From Syntrophomonas sp. (lineage in GTDB: Bacteria > Bacillota > Syntrophomonadia > Syntrophomonadales > Syntrophomonadaceae), in the NCBI GenBank assembly GCA_016841875.1, contig JAENYG010000006.1, positions 1 through 64,000 on the forward strand: a stretch of 64,000 bases of DNA, given 5' to 3'. Positions 17,794-28,465 of this stretch are shown one piece after another. How positions within the stretch are numbered: the first letter of the stretch is position 1; each line of letters starts with the position of its first letter. Under the pieces are notes generated by a model. That model did no database searches, had not been told where the DNA came from, and saw only the letters and a program-made list of their open reading frames with translations. The position numbers and the translations under genes were made by a program.

Positions 17794-18930
17794 CTATCCC
17801 ATGGCATCCTTGAATTTATCGAATAAGCCTTTCTTACCAGTTTTAGCCTCTTCATCCTCGTCATAGAAAGAGGCCAGTAGTTCCTTCTGTCTTTTATCCA
17901 GCTTGGTAGGTATAGCTACATCGATAATAATTTTCAAATCCCCATGGCGATGTCCATTTAAATAAGGTACCCCTTTACTCTTGACCGTTAGTATGGTACC
18001 GGGCTGGGTTCCTTCAGGTATATGCAGATTGTGACTCGCCCCTCCCAACAAAGAAATTACTAAATCGATACCCAGAGCTGCTTGGACAAAATTAATTTCT
18101 AGATTTTTTATTAAGGTATACCCTTCCCTCTTAAACTCTGCATGAGGTCTTACCACAATGGTAATATACAAGTCTCCAGCAGGGCCTCCTCGTTGTCCAT
18201 GTTCTCCTTCACCCTGTACCCTTAATCTGGAACCGGTATCGATCCCTGCTGGTATGCGCAGATTTATTTTGCGAGGTTTCCGAACCTGCCCGTTTCCCCT
18301 GCATACTGAGCATGGTTTTTCTATAACTCTGCCCTCACCTCTACAACGGTTGCAGGTTTTAACCGTCTCAAAGCGCCCAAACGGAGTGCTTTGAACACTT
18401 CTGACCTGACCACTCCCCTTACATTCCGGACAGTCTTTAATATTAGAACCAGGTTCTGCTCCACTCCCATTACATTTATCGCATTTCTCAACCCGGTTAA
18501 TTTCAATTTCTTTCTCCAAACCAAAGACTGCATCTTCAAAGTCTATATCCAGACGAAATTCCTTATCAGCCCCTCGTCTCGGTGCGTTCTTGTTCCTGCG
18601 CCCGGCTCCACTGCTGCCAAAAAACATATCAAAAATGTCGCCGAAACCGCCTAGATCATTAGGGTCGAATCCTCCGAACCCTCCTGCCCCTGCATTCCTG
18701 GTAGGATCAAAAGCATCATAACCAAAGCGATCATAAGTGTCTCGTTTCTGGGGATCACTTAATATTTCGTAGGCATCGCTTATTTCTTTGAATTTTTCCG
18801 CTGCATTATCTTCCCGATTAACATCAGGATGATATTTTCTGGCCATTTTTCTATATGCCCTCTTGATATCTTCCGCAGAAGCATCCTTTGATATCTGCAG
18901 GATCTCATATAAATCACGTTTAGAAGACAT
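17794..18930 (-). CDS. dnaJ: Chaperone DnaJ
   Basis: The protein has 378 residues: a J domain with HPD near residue 36, a Gly/Phe-rich stretch, and a zinc domain with four CxxCxGxG repeats (CDKCNGSG, CPECKGSG, CNRCRGEG, CSVCRGNG) before the substrate-binding C-terminal domains. It delivers unfolded proteins to DnaK and stimulates its ATPase. The annotated start is the ATG at 18928-18930 after AAGGTGGAGAG; the frame upstream crosses a hairpin and is not expected to be translated. Confidence 0.96.
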   Translation of the reverse strand: MSSKRDLYEILQISKDASAEDIKRAYRKMARKYHPDVNREDNAAEKFKEISDAYEILSDPQKRDTYDRFGYDAFDPTRNAGAGGFGGFDPNDLGGFGDIFDMFFGSSGAGRRNKNAPRRGADKEFRLDIDFEDAVFGLEKEIEINRVEKCDKCNGSGAEPGSNIKDCPECKGSGQVRSVQSTPFGRFETVKTCNRCRGEGRVIEKPCSVCRGNGQVRKPRKINLRIPAGIDTGSRLRVQGEGEHGQRGGPAGDLYITIVVRPHAEFKREGYTLIKNLEINFVQAALGIDLVISLLGGASHNLHIPEGTQPGTILTVKSKGVPYLNGHRHGDLKIIIDVAIPTKLDKRQKELLASFYDEDEEAKTGKKGLFDKFKDAMG

Positions 18931-18955
18931 TTCTCTCCACCTTCCTAAGCCGGGT

Positions 18956-18986
18956 AAACCCGGAAGCAATTGCTGCTTCCGGGTTT
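18956..18986 (-). promoter_or_regulatory. Hairpin between dnaK and dnaJ
   Basis: A perfect 13-bp stem (AAACCCGGAAGCA 18956-18968, TGCTTCCGGGTTT 18974-18986, 5-nt loop) lies just before the dnaJ ribosome site. There is no U-tract beyond the stem. It is more likely an attenuating or RNA-stabilising hairpin that sets the DnaK:DnaJ ratio than a full terminator. Confidence 0.6.
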
Positions 18987-19121
18987 ATAATACTCTCCTG
19001 TTTTTATATCTTCACAGTCTCAAATCTATATTAACACTGTATCAAATACTAAAACTTTACCCAGATTTAAAATACTTATTTTAATATTATACTCTGTACA
19101 CTCGGTATTTACATCCAAAAT

Positions 19122-20936
19122 TTATTTTTCGTCATCAGCAACATCGTAATCCGCATCAAACACATCTCCCTCGGCTGATCCATCATCTCCCTCTGATTGC
19201 GGATTAGCATGTTCATACAATTTAGCACTGACTTTGTAAATTACCTGGGTTAATGCTTCTGTAGAAGACTTAATGGGTTCAATATCGTCTCCTTCCAGCG
19301 CTTTCTTCAGATCATCTCCAGCTGCTTCCAATTCATTCTTTAATTCATCATCTATTTTATCAGCATTTTCTTTTAAGGTTTTGTCACTCTGGTATATCAT
19401 ACTATCCGCAGCATTCCTGGCTTCAATCTCTTCCAGGCGTTTTTCATCCTCTTCCGCAAATTTCTCCGCATCTTTTACCATACGTTCTATATCTTCATCT
19501 TTCAACCCGCCCGATGAAGTAATGGTTATGGTCTGTTCTTTGTTGGTAGCCAGATCTTTGGCGGTAACATTAACGATACCATTTACATCGATATCAAATT
19601 TAACTTCAATTTGAGGTAAACCCCGGGGAGCAGGTGGTATACCGCTCAACTGGAAGCGACCCATGGTTACATTGCCCCCAGCCATTTTCCTTTCCCCCTG
19701 CAGTACATGAACATCTACCGAAGGTTGATTATCAGCAGCAGTTGTAAAAATCTGGCTTTTAGAAGTTGGGATAGTAGTATTTCTCTCAATAATCCTGGTA
19801 AACACACCACCCAGAGTCTCTATCCCCAGTGATAACGGGGTTACATCCAGTAATACCACATCTGTTACTTCACCCGACAGAACGCCGGCCTGTATTGCTG
19901 CTCCGACCGCTACGACTTCATCCGGATTTATACCTTTAAAGGGTTCTTTCCCGATAAAATTTTTCACTGCATCCTGTACTGCCGGTATCCTGGTAGAACC
20001 GCCTACCAGGATGATTTTATCGATTTGTTCTGGTTTCAACCCCGAATCTTTCATGGCCTGCCGGGTAGGCCCCATAGTCTTTTCTACCAGGTCGGCAGTC
20101 ATCTCGTCAAATCTTGCTCTGGTTAAAGTCCGTTCTAGATGCATAGGACCTTCCTGAGTAGCAGTAATGTAAGGTATGTTGATATCCGTGCTCATGACCC
20201 CGGAAAGTTCATGTTTTGCTTTTTCGGCAGCTTCTTTTAATCTATGCATGGCCATTTTATCATTTTTTAAGTCTACGCCATTATCTTTCTTAAATTCTTC
20301 CACCAACCAGTTGATGATTTTGTCATCGAAGTCATCCCCACCCAGACGATTATTTCCACTGGTAGCTTTAACCTCAAAAACACCGTCTCCTATTTCTAGA
20401 ATAGATACATCAAAAGTACCACCACCCAGGTCAAAGACCAGTATGGTCTGCATATTCTCTTTATCCAATCCATAAGCCAGGGCAGCCGCAGTTGGTTCGT
20501 TGATTATTCTCAATACCTCCAGCCCGGCAATCTTACCTGCATCTTTAGTGGCCTGGCGCTGTGAATCGGTAAAGTAAGCCGGCACCGTTATTACGGCCTG
20601 GGTGATCTTTTCTCCCAGGTAGGCCTCTGCGTCAACCTTGAGTTTTTGCAGTATCATAGCCGATATTTCCTGAGGCGAATACTTTTTCTGATCTATTTGA
20701 ACACTATAATCAGTACCCATTTTTCTTTTAATCGATACAATAGTTCTTTCCGGGTTGGTTATCGCCTGTCGCCTGGCTACTCTGCCTACCAGTCTTTCAC
20801 CTGTTTTAGAAAAACCCACTACTGAGGGCGTAGTACGTTCTCCTTCTGCATTAGTGATAACATTTGCTTCTTTACCTTCCATAACAGCAATACAAGAATT
20901 GGTTGTTCCCAAGTCTATTCCAACAACCCTGCTCAT
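19122..20936 (-). CDS. dnaK: Chaperone DnaK (Hsp70)
   Basis: The protein has 604 residues. The ATPase domain has [23 protein letters not shown] and [11 protein letters not shown]; the substrate-binding domain begins after [15 protein letters not shown], and an acidic tail ends the protein. The gap of about two dozen residues seen in the ATPase domain of Gram-positive DnaK relative to E. coli is consistent with the length. AGGTGTTGATA precedes the ATG at 20934-20936, so the frame extension to 20951 is ignored. It is the central gene of hrcA-chaperonin-grpE-dnaK-dnaJ-prmA. Confidence 0.97.
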   Translation of the reverse strand: MSRVVGIDLGTTNSCIAVMEGKEANVITNAEGERTTPSVVGFSKTGERLVGRVARRQAITNPERTIVSIKRKMGTDYSVQIDQKKYSPQEISAMILQKLKVDAEAYLGEKITQAVITVPAYFTDSQRQATKDAGKIAGLEVLRIINEPTAAALAYGLDKENMQTILVFDLGGGTFDVSILEIGDGVFEVKATSGNNRLGGDDFDDKIINWLVEEFKKDNGVDLKNDKMAMHRLKEAAEKAKHELSGVMSTDINIPYITATQEGPMHLERTLTRARFDEMTADLVEKTMGPTRQAMKDSGLKPEQIDKIILVGGSTRIPAVQDAVKNFIGKEPFKGINPDEVVAVGAAIQAGVLSGEVTDVVLLDVTPLSLGIETLGGVFTRIIERNTTIPTSKSQIFTTAADNQPSVDVHVLQGERKMAGGNVTMGRFQLSGIPPAPRGLPQIEVKFDIDVNGIVNVTAKDLATNKEQTITITSSGGLKDEDIERMVKDAEKFAEEDEKRLEEIEARNAADSMIYQSDKTLKENADKIDDELKNELEAAGDDLKKALEGDDIEPIKSSTEALTQVIYKVSAKLYEHANPQSEGDDGSAEGDVFDADYDVADDEK

Positions 20937-20991
20937 TATCAACACCTCCAAAATCTATATAAATGAATTTATTAACTTAAAGCAATCTGCT

Positions 20992-21537
20992 TTAATTACT
21001 AACCTTAACCAGGCTCGGTCTTATAACCCTGCCATGCATTATGTAGCCCTTTTGCAGTTCTTCAATAACAGTATTTTCCGGATAGTTGCTGTTTTGTTCT
21101 ATGGCCAGTGGTTGATGATACTGTGGATCAAATGGTTTACCAACTACATGCAGAGCCTCGGCTCCTTCCTGTTCAACCATTTCTTTTAGTCTGGAATGTA
21201 TCATTTTCACACCTTTTACCAGCACTTCCGGATCCTGTTTAGGGTCATACATACTAAGCGCTCTTTCTAAATCATCTATTACCGTAAGCATATTTTTTAC
21301 CAGAGGCAGCGCTGCAAATTTGACATATTCTTCTCGTTCCCGGGCGGATCTTTTTCTGATGTTTTCCACTTCAGCTAGAGCTCGGAGATAAAGCTCGTTA
21401 GTGGTCTTTATTTCTTCCTTTAGTTTGCTGATCTCCTCTTGCACCTGTTCTTTTCCATTCTCAATCACTTCTTGCATATCCTCACTGCTGGAAGTATTTA
21501 CTTCACCTGCAGCAAAATCAAACTTATTATCATCCAA
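20992..21537 (-). CDS. grpE: Nucleotide exchange factor GrpE
   Basis: The protein has 181 residues, with an acidic N-terminus, a long coiled-coil helix (EEISKLKEEIKTTNELYLRALAEVENIRKR) and the C-terminal beta domain ending MHGRVIRPSLVKV. It releases ADP from DnaK. GAGGTG overlaps a possible GTG start at 21546, but a TTG three codons later (21535-21537) has better spacing and is used here. It starts within about 10 nt of the chaperonin stop. Confidence 0.94.
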   Translation of the reverse strand: MDDNKFDFAAGEVNTSSSEDMQEVIENGKEQVQEEISKLKEEIKTTNELYLRALAEVENIRKRSAREREEYVKFAALPLVKNMLTVIDDLERALSMYDPKQDPEVLVKGVKMIHSRLKEMVEQEGAEALHVVGKPFDPQYHQPLAIEQNSNYPENTVIEELQKGYIMHGRVIRPSLVKVSN

Positions 21538-21547
21538 GAATATCACC

Positions 21548-23113
21548 TCAATTCATTAGATTATTATTTAGACTACCTTGGTCAGTTTGCATTTTAATTA
21601 TCATATTGATCCGTAAAACTGCGGCAGCCACTTCTCCAGCTGTTTTTAGGGCGTTTGTTTTAACTCCAGCCGAATCAACTATTCCTTTTTCAAAAGCATC
21701 TATCAATTGTTCTGAACTATAATCTATGGAAATAGAAGAGCTGCCTGCTTCTTTCTGGGCGGTAATCACATCCCCCATTTTTTTAAGAGGATTTAATCCT
21801 GCATTAGCAGCCATACACAAAAAAGGTCTTTTTAGAGCTTCACTTACACAGGAAATACCGTAGGAACTTAAACCATCTTCATGATCGGCTAACTCTTGAA
21901 GTCTTTCGGCCAGCCAAACTTCCAATGTTCCTCCCCCTGCAACTATACCCCCCTGTACCGCCGCCTGAACAGCAGCTGCTGCATCTTGAGCAATACGTTC
22001 TCTCTCCTCTGCCGCTTCTCTGGTGGAAGCCCCTATCAATATGGTAGCAAAACTCTCTCCGCTGCCATCATAAACACATACCTGCCGGTTTTTTTTGTCA
22101 AACCAGACCTGTTCGGCGCAGCCGATATATTGTTTAACCTTTTCAATGGTTTCATCCAGTGTACATCTTTTTAGTTTTTGAGCTCCAGTGTGTCTGCATA
22201 AGTCATCCATTTCACGGGATGATACTCTTTGAACTGCTGCTATACCGGAGCGGCTGAAAAATTCTTCGGCTGTATCGTCAATGCCCCGGTCAACCACAAC
22301 CAAGTTAACACCGGAATCTCTTATCTTCTGAAGATTATACTCGTAGAGATCACGGGACTGCATATAATGTTTAAATCCGCTGTCTGTTTTCAGAGCATCA
22401 TTATCTATTTTGCCTGGTCCAAGTGCATCATTAATAACCATGATGACTGGATTGCCGATATATTCCGGCAGTATATGCATATTTATCGGTTCCTTATTAA
22501 TAATGACCCCGTTAAATACCCTATCTGCTGCTGCTTCACAAGATGTAACCGCATCAGCCAATTTATAAACCGGATGCAGCAATTTCTCCATCCCGCTTAG
22601 ACTGGCACCATCTACTACCAGCCTTGCTAAATCCTCATATCCCCTTCCTGCAATTACTGCAGTATCGAATAAATGCTTATCGTCTAAAGATGAAATATGA
22701 ACAGTAGCTTCATTAATCAGCCTAATAGCTTCTTTTATACCTTTATTAATACCATCGACCAGTGAGCTCACAGGTACTCCTTTTAAAATTCGGGATGATC
22801 CCTCAGCAATAAGGGCACCGGCTAAAATAGCAGTAGTTGTAGTACCATCACCTACTTCTGACTGCTGTGATTTAACGGCACTGATAATCATTCGAGCTAC
22901 TGGATGGTTAACTTCCATCAAATTCAATATGGTGAGGCCGTCATTGCTAACAGCTATACCCCCAAAGTTATCAATGAGCATAACATCCAGGCCCTTGGGA
23001 CCGAGGGTTCCTTCTACCACCCGAGACACTGCCTGGGCTGCGCTGGTGTTATTAAGCAGAGTCCGAAAATTTTCCTCCACTTCCTGATGACCTGTAAGAA
23101 GATGATCAGACAT
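21548..23113 (-). CDS. Archaeal-like (group II/III) chaperonin in dnaK operon
   Basis: The protein has 521 residues and belongs to the TCP-1/thermosome side of the chaperonin family, not GroEL. It has GPKGLDVMLIDNFG, the ATP motif GDGTTTTAILAGAL, and the downstream block VQGGIVAGGGTLEV. It would form a double-ring ATP-driven folding chamber with a built-in lid and so need no GroES; none is encoded nearby. Chaperonins of this kind are known inside dnaK operons of a few Firmicutes such as Carboxydothermus. AAGGAGG lies before the ATG at 23111-23113. It sits between hrcA and grpE and should be under CIRCE control. Confidence 0.88.
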   Translation of the reverse strand: MSDHLLTGHQEVEENFRTLLNNTSAAQAVSRVVEGTLGPKGLDVMLIDNFGGIAVSNDGLTILNLMEVNHPVARMIISAVKSQQSEVGDGTTTTAILAGALIAEGSSRILKGVPVSSLVDGINKGIKEAIRLINEATVHISSLDDKHLFDTAVIAGRGYEDLARLVVDGASLSGMEKLLHPVYKLADAVTSCEAAADRVFNGVIINKEPINMHILPEYIGNPVIMVINDALGPGKIDNDALKTDSGFKHYMQSRDLYEYNLQKIRDSGVNLVVVDRGIDDTAEEFFSRSGIAAVQRVSSREMDDLCRHTGAQKLKRCTLDETIEKVKQYIGCAEQVWFDKKNRQVCVYDGSGESFATILIGASTREAAEERERIAQDAAAAVQAAVQGGIVAGGGTLEVWLAERLQELADHEDGLSSYGISCVSEALKRPFLCMAANAGLNPLKKMGDVITAQKEAGSSSISIDYSSEQLIDAFEKGIVDSAGVKTNALKTAGEVAAAVLRINMIIKMQTDQGSLNNNLMN

Positions 23114-23139
23114 TAACTCCTCCTTGACATTATCAGTCC

Positions 23140-24177
23140 TCAAAAAAATTTTTTACTTAATAACTGGTCCAGGATGTTGCGGAGCGATTCAACCGTTCCG
23201 GCTGCTTTCCAATATTCCATTCTAACCGGTCCAATAACCCCTATTTTACCCATTTCACCGAAGTTATTGTACCCGGCTACAACCAGACTCATCTCCTGTA
23301 TATCTTCAGCTTTGTTTTCTTTACCAATAGTAATATTTACATCCTCGCTTATTTTCTCGGGAATTATCTGTTTTAATAATATGTCCTCTTCGAGAATGGT
23401 TAATATACGTTTTAACTTATCCATATCCTTAAATTCTGGTTCATTTAATATGTTCAAAGCACCGCTTATGACAACACTTTCGTCCCGGGAACCCTGCATC
23501 ATAACATCAACGGCTTCCAGCACCTTATCAATAACTTTTCTCCGGTTTTTCAAATCTTCTCGCAGGGCTTTTAGTTCATTACGCCTCATTTCCTCCAGCC
23601 TGGTTCCTGATAAAACTCGGGTGAATGCCTTCCCTATTAGCTGCAATTCTTCACTGGAAATGGAGGATGGAACATCAATTCTACGATGCATCAACACACC
23701 TACGTCGGTTACTACCAGCAGCATTGCTTTTCCATCGGTAATAGGGATAATTTGAACATTCTTAAACTCACTCAGTTTTATAGATGGAACTATGACGAAG
23801 GAAGCATAATTGGTTACCTGGGATAGAAAACTACCCACTTTACTAACAATATCGCTCCATTCGCCTATATTTTCATTTAATATCTTGTTCAGTATTTCCA
23901 GCTCAGAATCATCCAAAGTCTCTTTTTGCATCATACAGTCAACATAATACCTGAAACCCATTTCTGAAGGTATTCTGCCCGCAGAAGTATGGGGCTGCTC
24001 CAGATATCCCATATCCTCCAAATCAGCCATTTCATTCCGAACCGTAGCCGCACTTATCCTCAGATTATGTTTTCTTACTACCGAACGTGACCCAACCGGT
24101 TCGGCAGTTTCAACATAGTCCCGGATAATTGATTCTAATATTTTGCTTTTTCTGGTATCTAAGCTCATATTTTTCAC
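23140..24177 (-). CDS. hrcA: Heat-shock repressor HrcA
   Basis: The protein has 345 residues. The N-terminal winged helix ([38 protein letters not shown]) is the HrcA signature and the rest is the dimerisation/GAF-like domain, ending with the expected GPVRMEY. It represses the operon by binding CIRCE and needs chaperonin help to fold. The start is GTG at 24177 or ATG three codons later. Its own operator lies 8 nt upstream, so it is autoregulated. Confidence 0.96.
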   Translation of the reverse strand: MKNMSLDTRKSKILESIIRDYVETAEPVGSRSVVRKHNLRISAATVRNEMADLEDMGYLEQPHTSAGRIPSEMGFRYYVDCMMQKETLDDSELEILNKILNENIGEWSDIVSKVGSFLSQVTNYASFVIVPSIKLSEFKNVQIIPITDGKAMLLVVTDVGVLMHRRIDVPSSISSEELQLIGKAFTRVLSGTRLEEMRRNELKALREDLKNRRKVIDKVLEAVDVMMQGSRDESVVISGALNILNEPEFKDMDKLKRILTILEEDILLKQIIPEKISEDVNITIGKENKAEDIQEMSLVVAGYNNFGEMGKIGVIGPVRMEYWKAAGTVESLRNILDQLLSKKFF

Positions 24178-24184
24178 CAGTCTG

Positions 24185-24211
24185 TTAGCACTCTCAGCGA
24201 TTGAGTGCTAA
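24185..24211 (-). promoter_or_regulatory. CIRCE operator
   Basis: TTAGCACTC-N9-GAGTGCTAA matches the CIRCE consensus at every conserved position. It is located between the predicted transcription start and the hrcA start codon, the normal place for HrcA repression. Confidence 0.98.
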
Positions 24212-24225
24212 TCAGTATTTATTAA

Positions 24226-24254
24226 AAAATAGCACCTGTAGTGCGGATTGTCAA
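24226..24254 (-). promoter_or_regulatory. Sigma-A promoter of hrcA-dnaK operon
   Basis: On the minus strand TTGACA (24249-24254) is followed after 17 nt by TATTTT (24226-24231). Transcription would start just before CIRCE. Confidence 0.8.
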
Positions 24255-24263
24255 GCCTCTAAA

Positions 24264-25430
24264 TCAAGCAGTAAAGTGGCAAAGAACCTCATTGGAAATA
24301 AAATATGCTCTTCTGGTAAACATGAGCTGGCCTTTGCTTATATTTAATAGACCCCTATCTACATATTTTTCTATTATATCTTTATAGTAATCTAATATTT
24401 TTATGCCATACCTCAAATCGAATTGTTCCAGGTTAATACCATCGCACATTCTAAGTCCCAGGATAATTGCGTCGGAAGCTAATTCTTGCTTCTCCTTCAT
24501 ACTTTCCAGTTCTTCCACTTCAGACTCTCTGCCGTTCTCCAGCGCCCCTAAATAATGGTTTAGATCCTTCTTATTAATATAGCGTCGTTTATCAGTAAAA
24601 CTAACTGCTCCAGCACCTATCCCCATATATTCCCTAGCCTTCCAGTATATCAGATTATGCTGACACTCATAACCCGGGCGGACAAAATTTGAGATTTCGT
24701 ATTGTTCAAAACCTCCTTGCTTGATCATATCAATGCCCATATCATACATCTGAGCTTCGCTTTCTTCCCCCAGCAGCTCGAAACGGCCTTTTCTGATATC
24801 CACTGCTAACGGGGTATTCTCATCCAGCTGCAGCAGATATATGGACAAATGAGCAGGTTCTAGTTCTAAAGCAATTCTTAGGGTTTCCTCCCATTTGCTT
24901 ATAGTCTGCCCCGGTATTCCATAAATTAAATCAAGATTATAATTGCTTAGCCCACTGTCCTGTATGAGCTTGATGGTATTAACAGCATCACGGGCATTAT
25001 GAGACCGACCCAGGATATGCAAATCATCATCCTGGAAACTCTGAACCCCGAGGGATATCCGGTTAAAACCAGCCTCACAGATAGCTTTTAACTTATCACC
25101 GTCCAGAGTAGCTGGATTAGCTTCCAGGGAAATCTCAGCATTATCATCCAGGTCCAGGTATGTTCTAACCGCATCCATCATGTTTTTTAATTCTTCCCCT
25201 GACAATATACTAGGTGTTCCACCACCAACATATACTGTTTTCGCCCGGGTATCGGCTAAAGATGCAGCTTTAAATTCCAATTCCTTTTGCACTGCCTTTA
25301 CATATCGTTTAAACATGGCTGAAGACTCTGTGGGCAAAGAATAAAAATCACAATAACTGCATTTTTTTATACAAAAGGGTATGTGTATATATATACCCCT
25401 GTCGCTCGTTTTACCTTGTACTGGAATCAT
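24264..25430 (-). CDS. hemW: HemW, radical-SAM heme chaperone
   Basis: The protein has 388 residues. The radical-SAM motif CIKKCSYCDF lies at about residues 18-27; the CDF ending and lack of the HemN N-terminal extension point to HemW and not coproporphyrinogen dehydrogenase. Family blocks VYVGGGTPSIL, SLEANPATL and RISLGVQSFQDDDL follow. HemW hands heme to target enzymes. In relatives it sits directly next to lepA; here an unrelated gene separates them. Confidence 0.92.
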   Translation of the reverse strand: MIPVQGKTSDRGIYIHIPFCIKKCSYCDFYSLPTESSAMFKRYVKAVQKELEFKAASLADTRAKTVYVGGGTPSILSGEELKNMMDAVRTYLDLDDNAEISLEANPATLDGDKLKAICEAGFNRISLGVQSFQDDDLHILGRSHNARDAVNTIKLIQDSGLSNYNLDLIYGIPGQTISKWEETLRIALELEPAHLSIYLLQLDENTPLAVDIRKGRFELLGEESEAQMYDMGIDMIKQGGFEQYEISNFVRPGYECQHNLIYWKAREYMGIGAGAVSFTDKRRYINKKDLNHYLGALENGRESEVEELESMKEKQELASDAIILGLRMCDGINLEQFDLRYGIKILDYYKDIIEKYVDRGLLNISKGQLMFTRRAYFISNEVLCHFTA

Positions 25431-25485
25431 ACTGGCCTCATTTCATTTTGTAATCATAAACTAGTTTAAGAATTGTTCGCCTGGA

Positions 25486-26388
25486 TTATAATTTGGTAAT
25501 AATGGTTTTATAAAAGTCTGCACTTATCCATTTTCTGTTAATATCATATTCTTCCAGGGGCAATAAATTTTCCATAAAAGGGACATCGGGCGTATAAATC
25601 CAACTGCCTCCTGGAACAAGTGACTCTAATATTTTCATATATGTTTGCGCATAACAAATATCCAAGCCATCATTCTGCAGAAAGTGATGGAGAAAATGGC
25701 TGCTAAAAGAGAGATGCGAAATAATCGTTCCCCATTTTTTATGGCCGTATGAAAATTCAAGCCAGTTACAATTGAAAAAATAATGGCTATTTTTCTTCAA
25801 GCAATCCATTCCATACGCTTCCAAATGCTGTGCCCTGAAATATTCAACTAAATATCCGTGTTCTCCACAGCCAATATCTAATATTGGCTCAATCAGAAAA
25901 CGCTTATCGATACTTAGCAGATCTAATTGAAATGCAGAAGAATATTCGGCACACACAAAATGTTTAGCCTTAATATTTGAATTGTTGTTAATTTGATAAA
26001 TGGCTGGATTTGTCTTTTTTATTAACCAGCGAATCCTCTCATAATGCCTTTCTTCGATTTTCTCAATTGGAAATTTATTAATAATATCGCGAAGCAACAA
26101 TAAATAAATTTGCTTCATAATTGATTTGTCTTCATTGCTAAAATTTGTATAGGGGTCTATCTGATAAAATGTTCTGACAAATCCATTTATATAATCCAGC
26201 AATAAGGCTTCTTTATCTTCACTTGAGAGATTGTTTAATTGCCCATCAAGCAGTTGAATTGCTTTTACGGTAGTTGAATTAAAATGGAACTGATCTTCTA
26301 CCGTACAAAATAAATTCTTAAATGAATTTTCCTGAAATTGTTGGTTCGTAATCTCAGTAAATTTTGTTAAGCTGGCTTTCATGTCCAT
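25486..26388 (-). CDS. Methyltransferase-like protein, AT-rich insertion
   Basis: The protein has 300 residues and no named family was recognised. DIGCGEHGYLVEYF near residue 162 resembles SAM-binding motif I of class I methyltransferases, followed by AYGMDCLKK (acidic position of motif II) and later LESLVPGGSWIYTPDVP (a post-motif pattern). The N-terminal 130 residues are helical and charged. The gene is much richer in A and T than hemW and lepA on either side and breaks their conserved adjacency, which suggests horizontal gain. Substrate unknown. Confidence 0.6.
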   Translation of the reverse strand: MDMKASLTKFTEITNQQFQENSFKNLFCTVEDQFHFNSTTVKAIQLLDGQLNNLSSEDKEALLLDYINGFVRTFYQIDPYTNFSNEDKSIMKQIYLLLLRDIINKFPIEKIEERHYERIRWLIKKTNPAIYQINNNSNIKAKHFVCAEYSSAFQLDLLSIDKRFLIEPILDIGCGEHGYLVEYFRAQHLEAYGMDCLKKNSHYFFNCNWLEFSYGHKKWGTIISHLSFSSHFLHHFLQNDGLDICYAQTYMKILESLVPGGSWIYTPDVPFMENLLPLEEYDINRKWISADFYKTIITKL

Positions 26389-26529
26389 ATAATATTTGTT
26401 CCCTCAAACATACTATAAAAAAGGTTACAGAAGTTTCATCAATATGTTTTTCCAGCAGTATTTTATTTTTATTGACGTCCTTATTGCATCTTTATGCACC
26501 CTGCCCATTTATTGGGGGGTATTACATTC

Positions 26530-28329
26530 CTATTCTTTTTCAATATCCATTACGCTCATGAAGGCATCTTTGGGTACTTCAATATGACCGATTTGCTTCA
26601 TCCTTTTCTTGCCTTCCTTCTGTTTCTCCAGCAGTTTCTTCTTCCGAGTGATATCTCCGCCATAACACTTGGCCAGTACATCCTTTCTCATGGCCTTTAT
26701 GTTTTCCCGGGCAATCACCTTGCTGCCAATGGCAGCCTGAATAATTACTTCATACATCTGCCGGGGGATAATTTTTCTAAGCCGCTGAGCTATGGAGCGA
26801 GCTCTCTGATAGGAGTTGTCCTTATGGGTTATAAAACTTAAAGCGTCGATAACCTCCCCATTGAGCATAACATCCAGTTTAACCAGATCGGAGATCTCAT
26901 AAGCACTCAGTTCGTAGTCAAGAGAAGCATAACCTTTGGTTCTTGATTTCATTAAATCGAAGAAATCGTAAAGAATTTCGGCCAGAGGCAGTTTATAAGT
27001 AATAATTACTCTCTGTGCAGTCAGGTATTCCATGTTAATATAAGTACCCCGTTTTTCCTGACACAGTTCCATGATAGTACCCACATACTCATGGGGCACC
27101 ATAATGGTAGCCTTATAATATGGCTCCAAGACCGCCTGTATTTTTTGAGCAGGAGGCCAGTGGGTGGGGTTTTGCACATCCTTTTCACTGCCATCAGTTA
27201 ACTGGATTCGATACACCACCACCGGAGCTGTAGCCATGAGGCTCAAATCATATTCTCGCTCCAGTCGTTCCCTGACAATCTCTAGATGCAGCAGTCCCAG
27301 AAATCCGCAGCGGAAACCAAAGCCCAGCGCATCTGAGCTTTCAGGTTCATAGAATAAGGACGCATCATTCAGCTTAAGTTTGTCTAAAGCATCTCTTAAT
27401 TTTTCGAAATCATTGTTCTCCAGGGGGTAAAGTCCACAATAAACCATAGGTTTTACTTCCTGATAACCTGGCAAGGCCCTGGGAGCTGGTACCCTGGCTC
27501 CGGTTATGGTATCACCCACCCGGGTATCTATGACGTTTTTGATCCCTGCTACCAGGTATCCCACCTCACCTGCCTTCAAGGATTGCACCTCGGTCATGTA
27601 AGGGGTTATCACTCCAATTTCACTTACTTCAAATTGCTTACCACTGGCCATCATCTTAATCATGTCACCTTTTTGAACCTCCCCGGCCACTACCCTTATA
27701 TAAGATATAGCTCCTTTATAAGAATCAAAATAAGAATCAAAAATAAGTGCTTGTAAAGGGCCCTTCTCATCGCCAACAGGGGCCGGAGTTTTATTCACTA
27801 TAGCTTCCAGTACCTCTTCAATACCTAAACCCATTTTGGCGGATATAGGAATAATCTCGCTGTGGTCAATCCCCAGGACATCTTCCATTTCCTGCATAAC
27901 TTTTTCTGGTTCAGCACCAGGTAAATCTATCTTGTTAACTACTCCAATAACCTCCAGATTTAATTCCATGGCCATATAAACATTGGCCAGGGTTTGAGCT
28001 TCAATCCCCTGGGAAGCATCCACAATCAGCAGTGCTCCTTCACAGGCCGCCAGGCTGCGGGATACTTCATAGGAAAAATCCACATGACCGGGCGTATCGA
28101 TCAAGTTAAGTATATATTCCTTTTCATCTCTGGCTTTGTATTTCAATCTAACCGGCTGCAGCTTGATAGTAATACCTTTTTCCCTTTCCAGATCCATCTT
28201 ATCCAGATACTGTTCCCGCATTTCTCTTGCACTGATGGCACCCGTGACCTGCAGCAAACGATCTGCCAGGGTAGATTTGCCATGATCTATGTGAGCTATT
28301 ATGCTAAAATTTCTGATTCTATCCTGCAA
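26530..28329 (-). CDS. lepA: Elongation factor 4 (LepA)
   Basis: The protein has 599 residues, identical in length to typical LepA. The GTPase motifs are [18 protein letters not shown] and NKIDLPGA; the LepA-specific C-terminal domain ends [13 protein letters not shown]. It is a ribosomal back-translocase/assembly GTPase. The frame runs up to 28380, but GGAGG lies 9 nt before a TTG at 28327-28329, which gives the normal N-terminus ([17 protein letters not shown]). Confidence 0.96.
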   Translation of the reverse strand: MQDRIRNFSIIAHIDHGKSTLADRLLQVTGAISAREMREQYLDKMDLEREKGITIKLQPVRLKYKARDEKEYILNLIDTPGHVDFSYEVSRSLAACEGALLIVDASQGIEAQTLANVYMAMELNLEVIGVVNKIDLPGAEPEKVMQEMEDVLGIDHSEIIPISAKMGLGIEEVLEAIVNKTPAPVGDEKGPLQALIFDSYFDSYKGAISYIRVVAGEVQKGDMIKMMASGKQFEVSEIGVITPYMTEVQSLKAGEVGYLVAGIKNVIDTRVGDTITGARVPAPRALPGYQEVKPMVYCGLYPLENNDFEKLRDALDKLKLNDASLFYEPESSDALGFGFRCGFLGLLHLEIVRERLEREYDLSLMATAPVVVYRIQLTDGSEKDVQNPTHWPPAQKIQAVLEPYYKATIMVPHEYVGTIMELCQEKRGTYINMEYLTAQRVIITYKLPLAEILYDFFDLMKSRTKGYASLDYELSAYEISDLVKLDVMLNGEVIDALSFITHKDNSYQRARSIAQRLRKIIPRQMYEVIIQAAIGSKVIARENIKAMRKDVLAKCYGGDITRKKKLLEKQKEGKKRMKQIGHIEVPKDAFMSVMDIEKE

Positions 28330-28465
28330 TTTTATAAACCTCCAGAACTTAGATCGAGGATCACCAGCCTCCCGGGGCACATTTCAGCATTTTCCCCTGG
28401 ACGTCACTATTAAGGAAGCTATCTGAACCTTAGAAGATTATATCCCATAAATAAAGTCCTATCAA

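Noticed and set aside
28330-28380. N-terminal extension of LepA
   Set aside because: The strong ribosome site lies inside it and the shorter form has the family's normal start and length.
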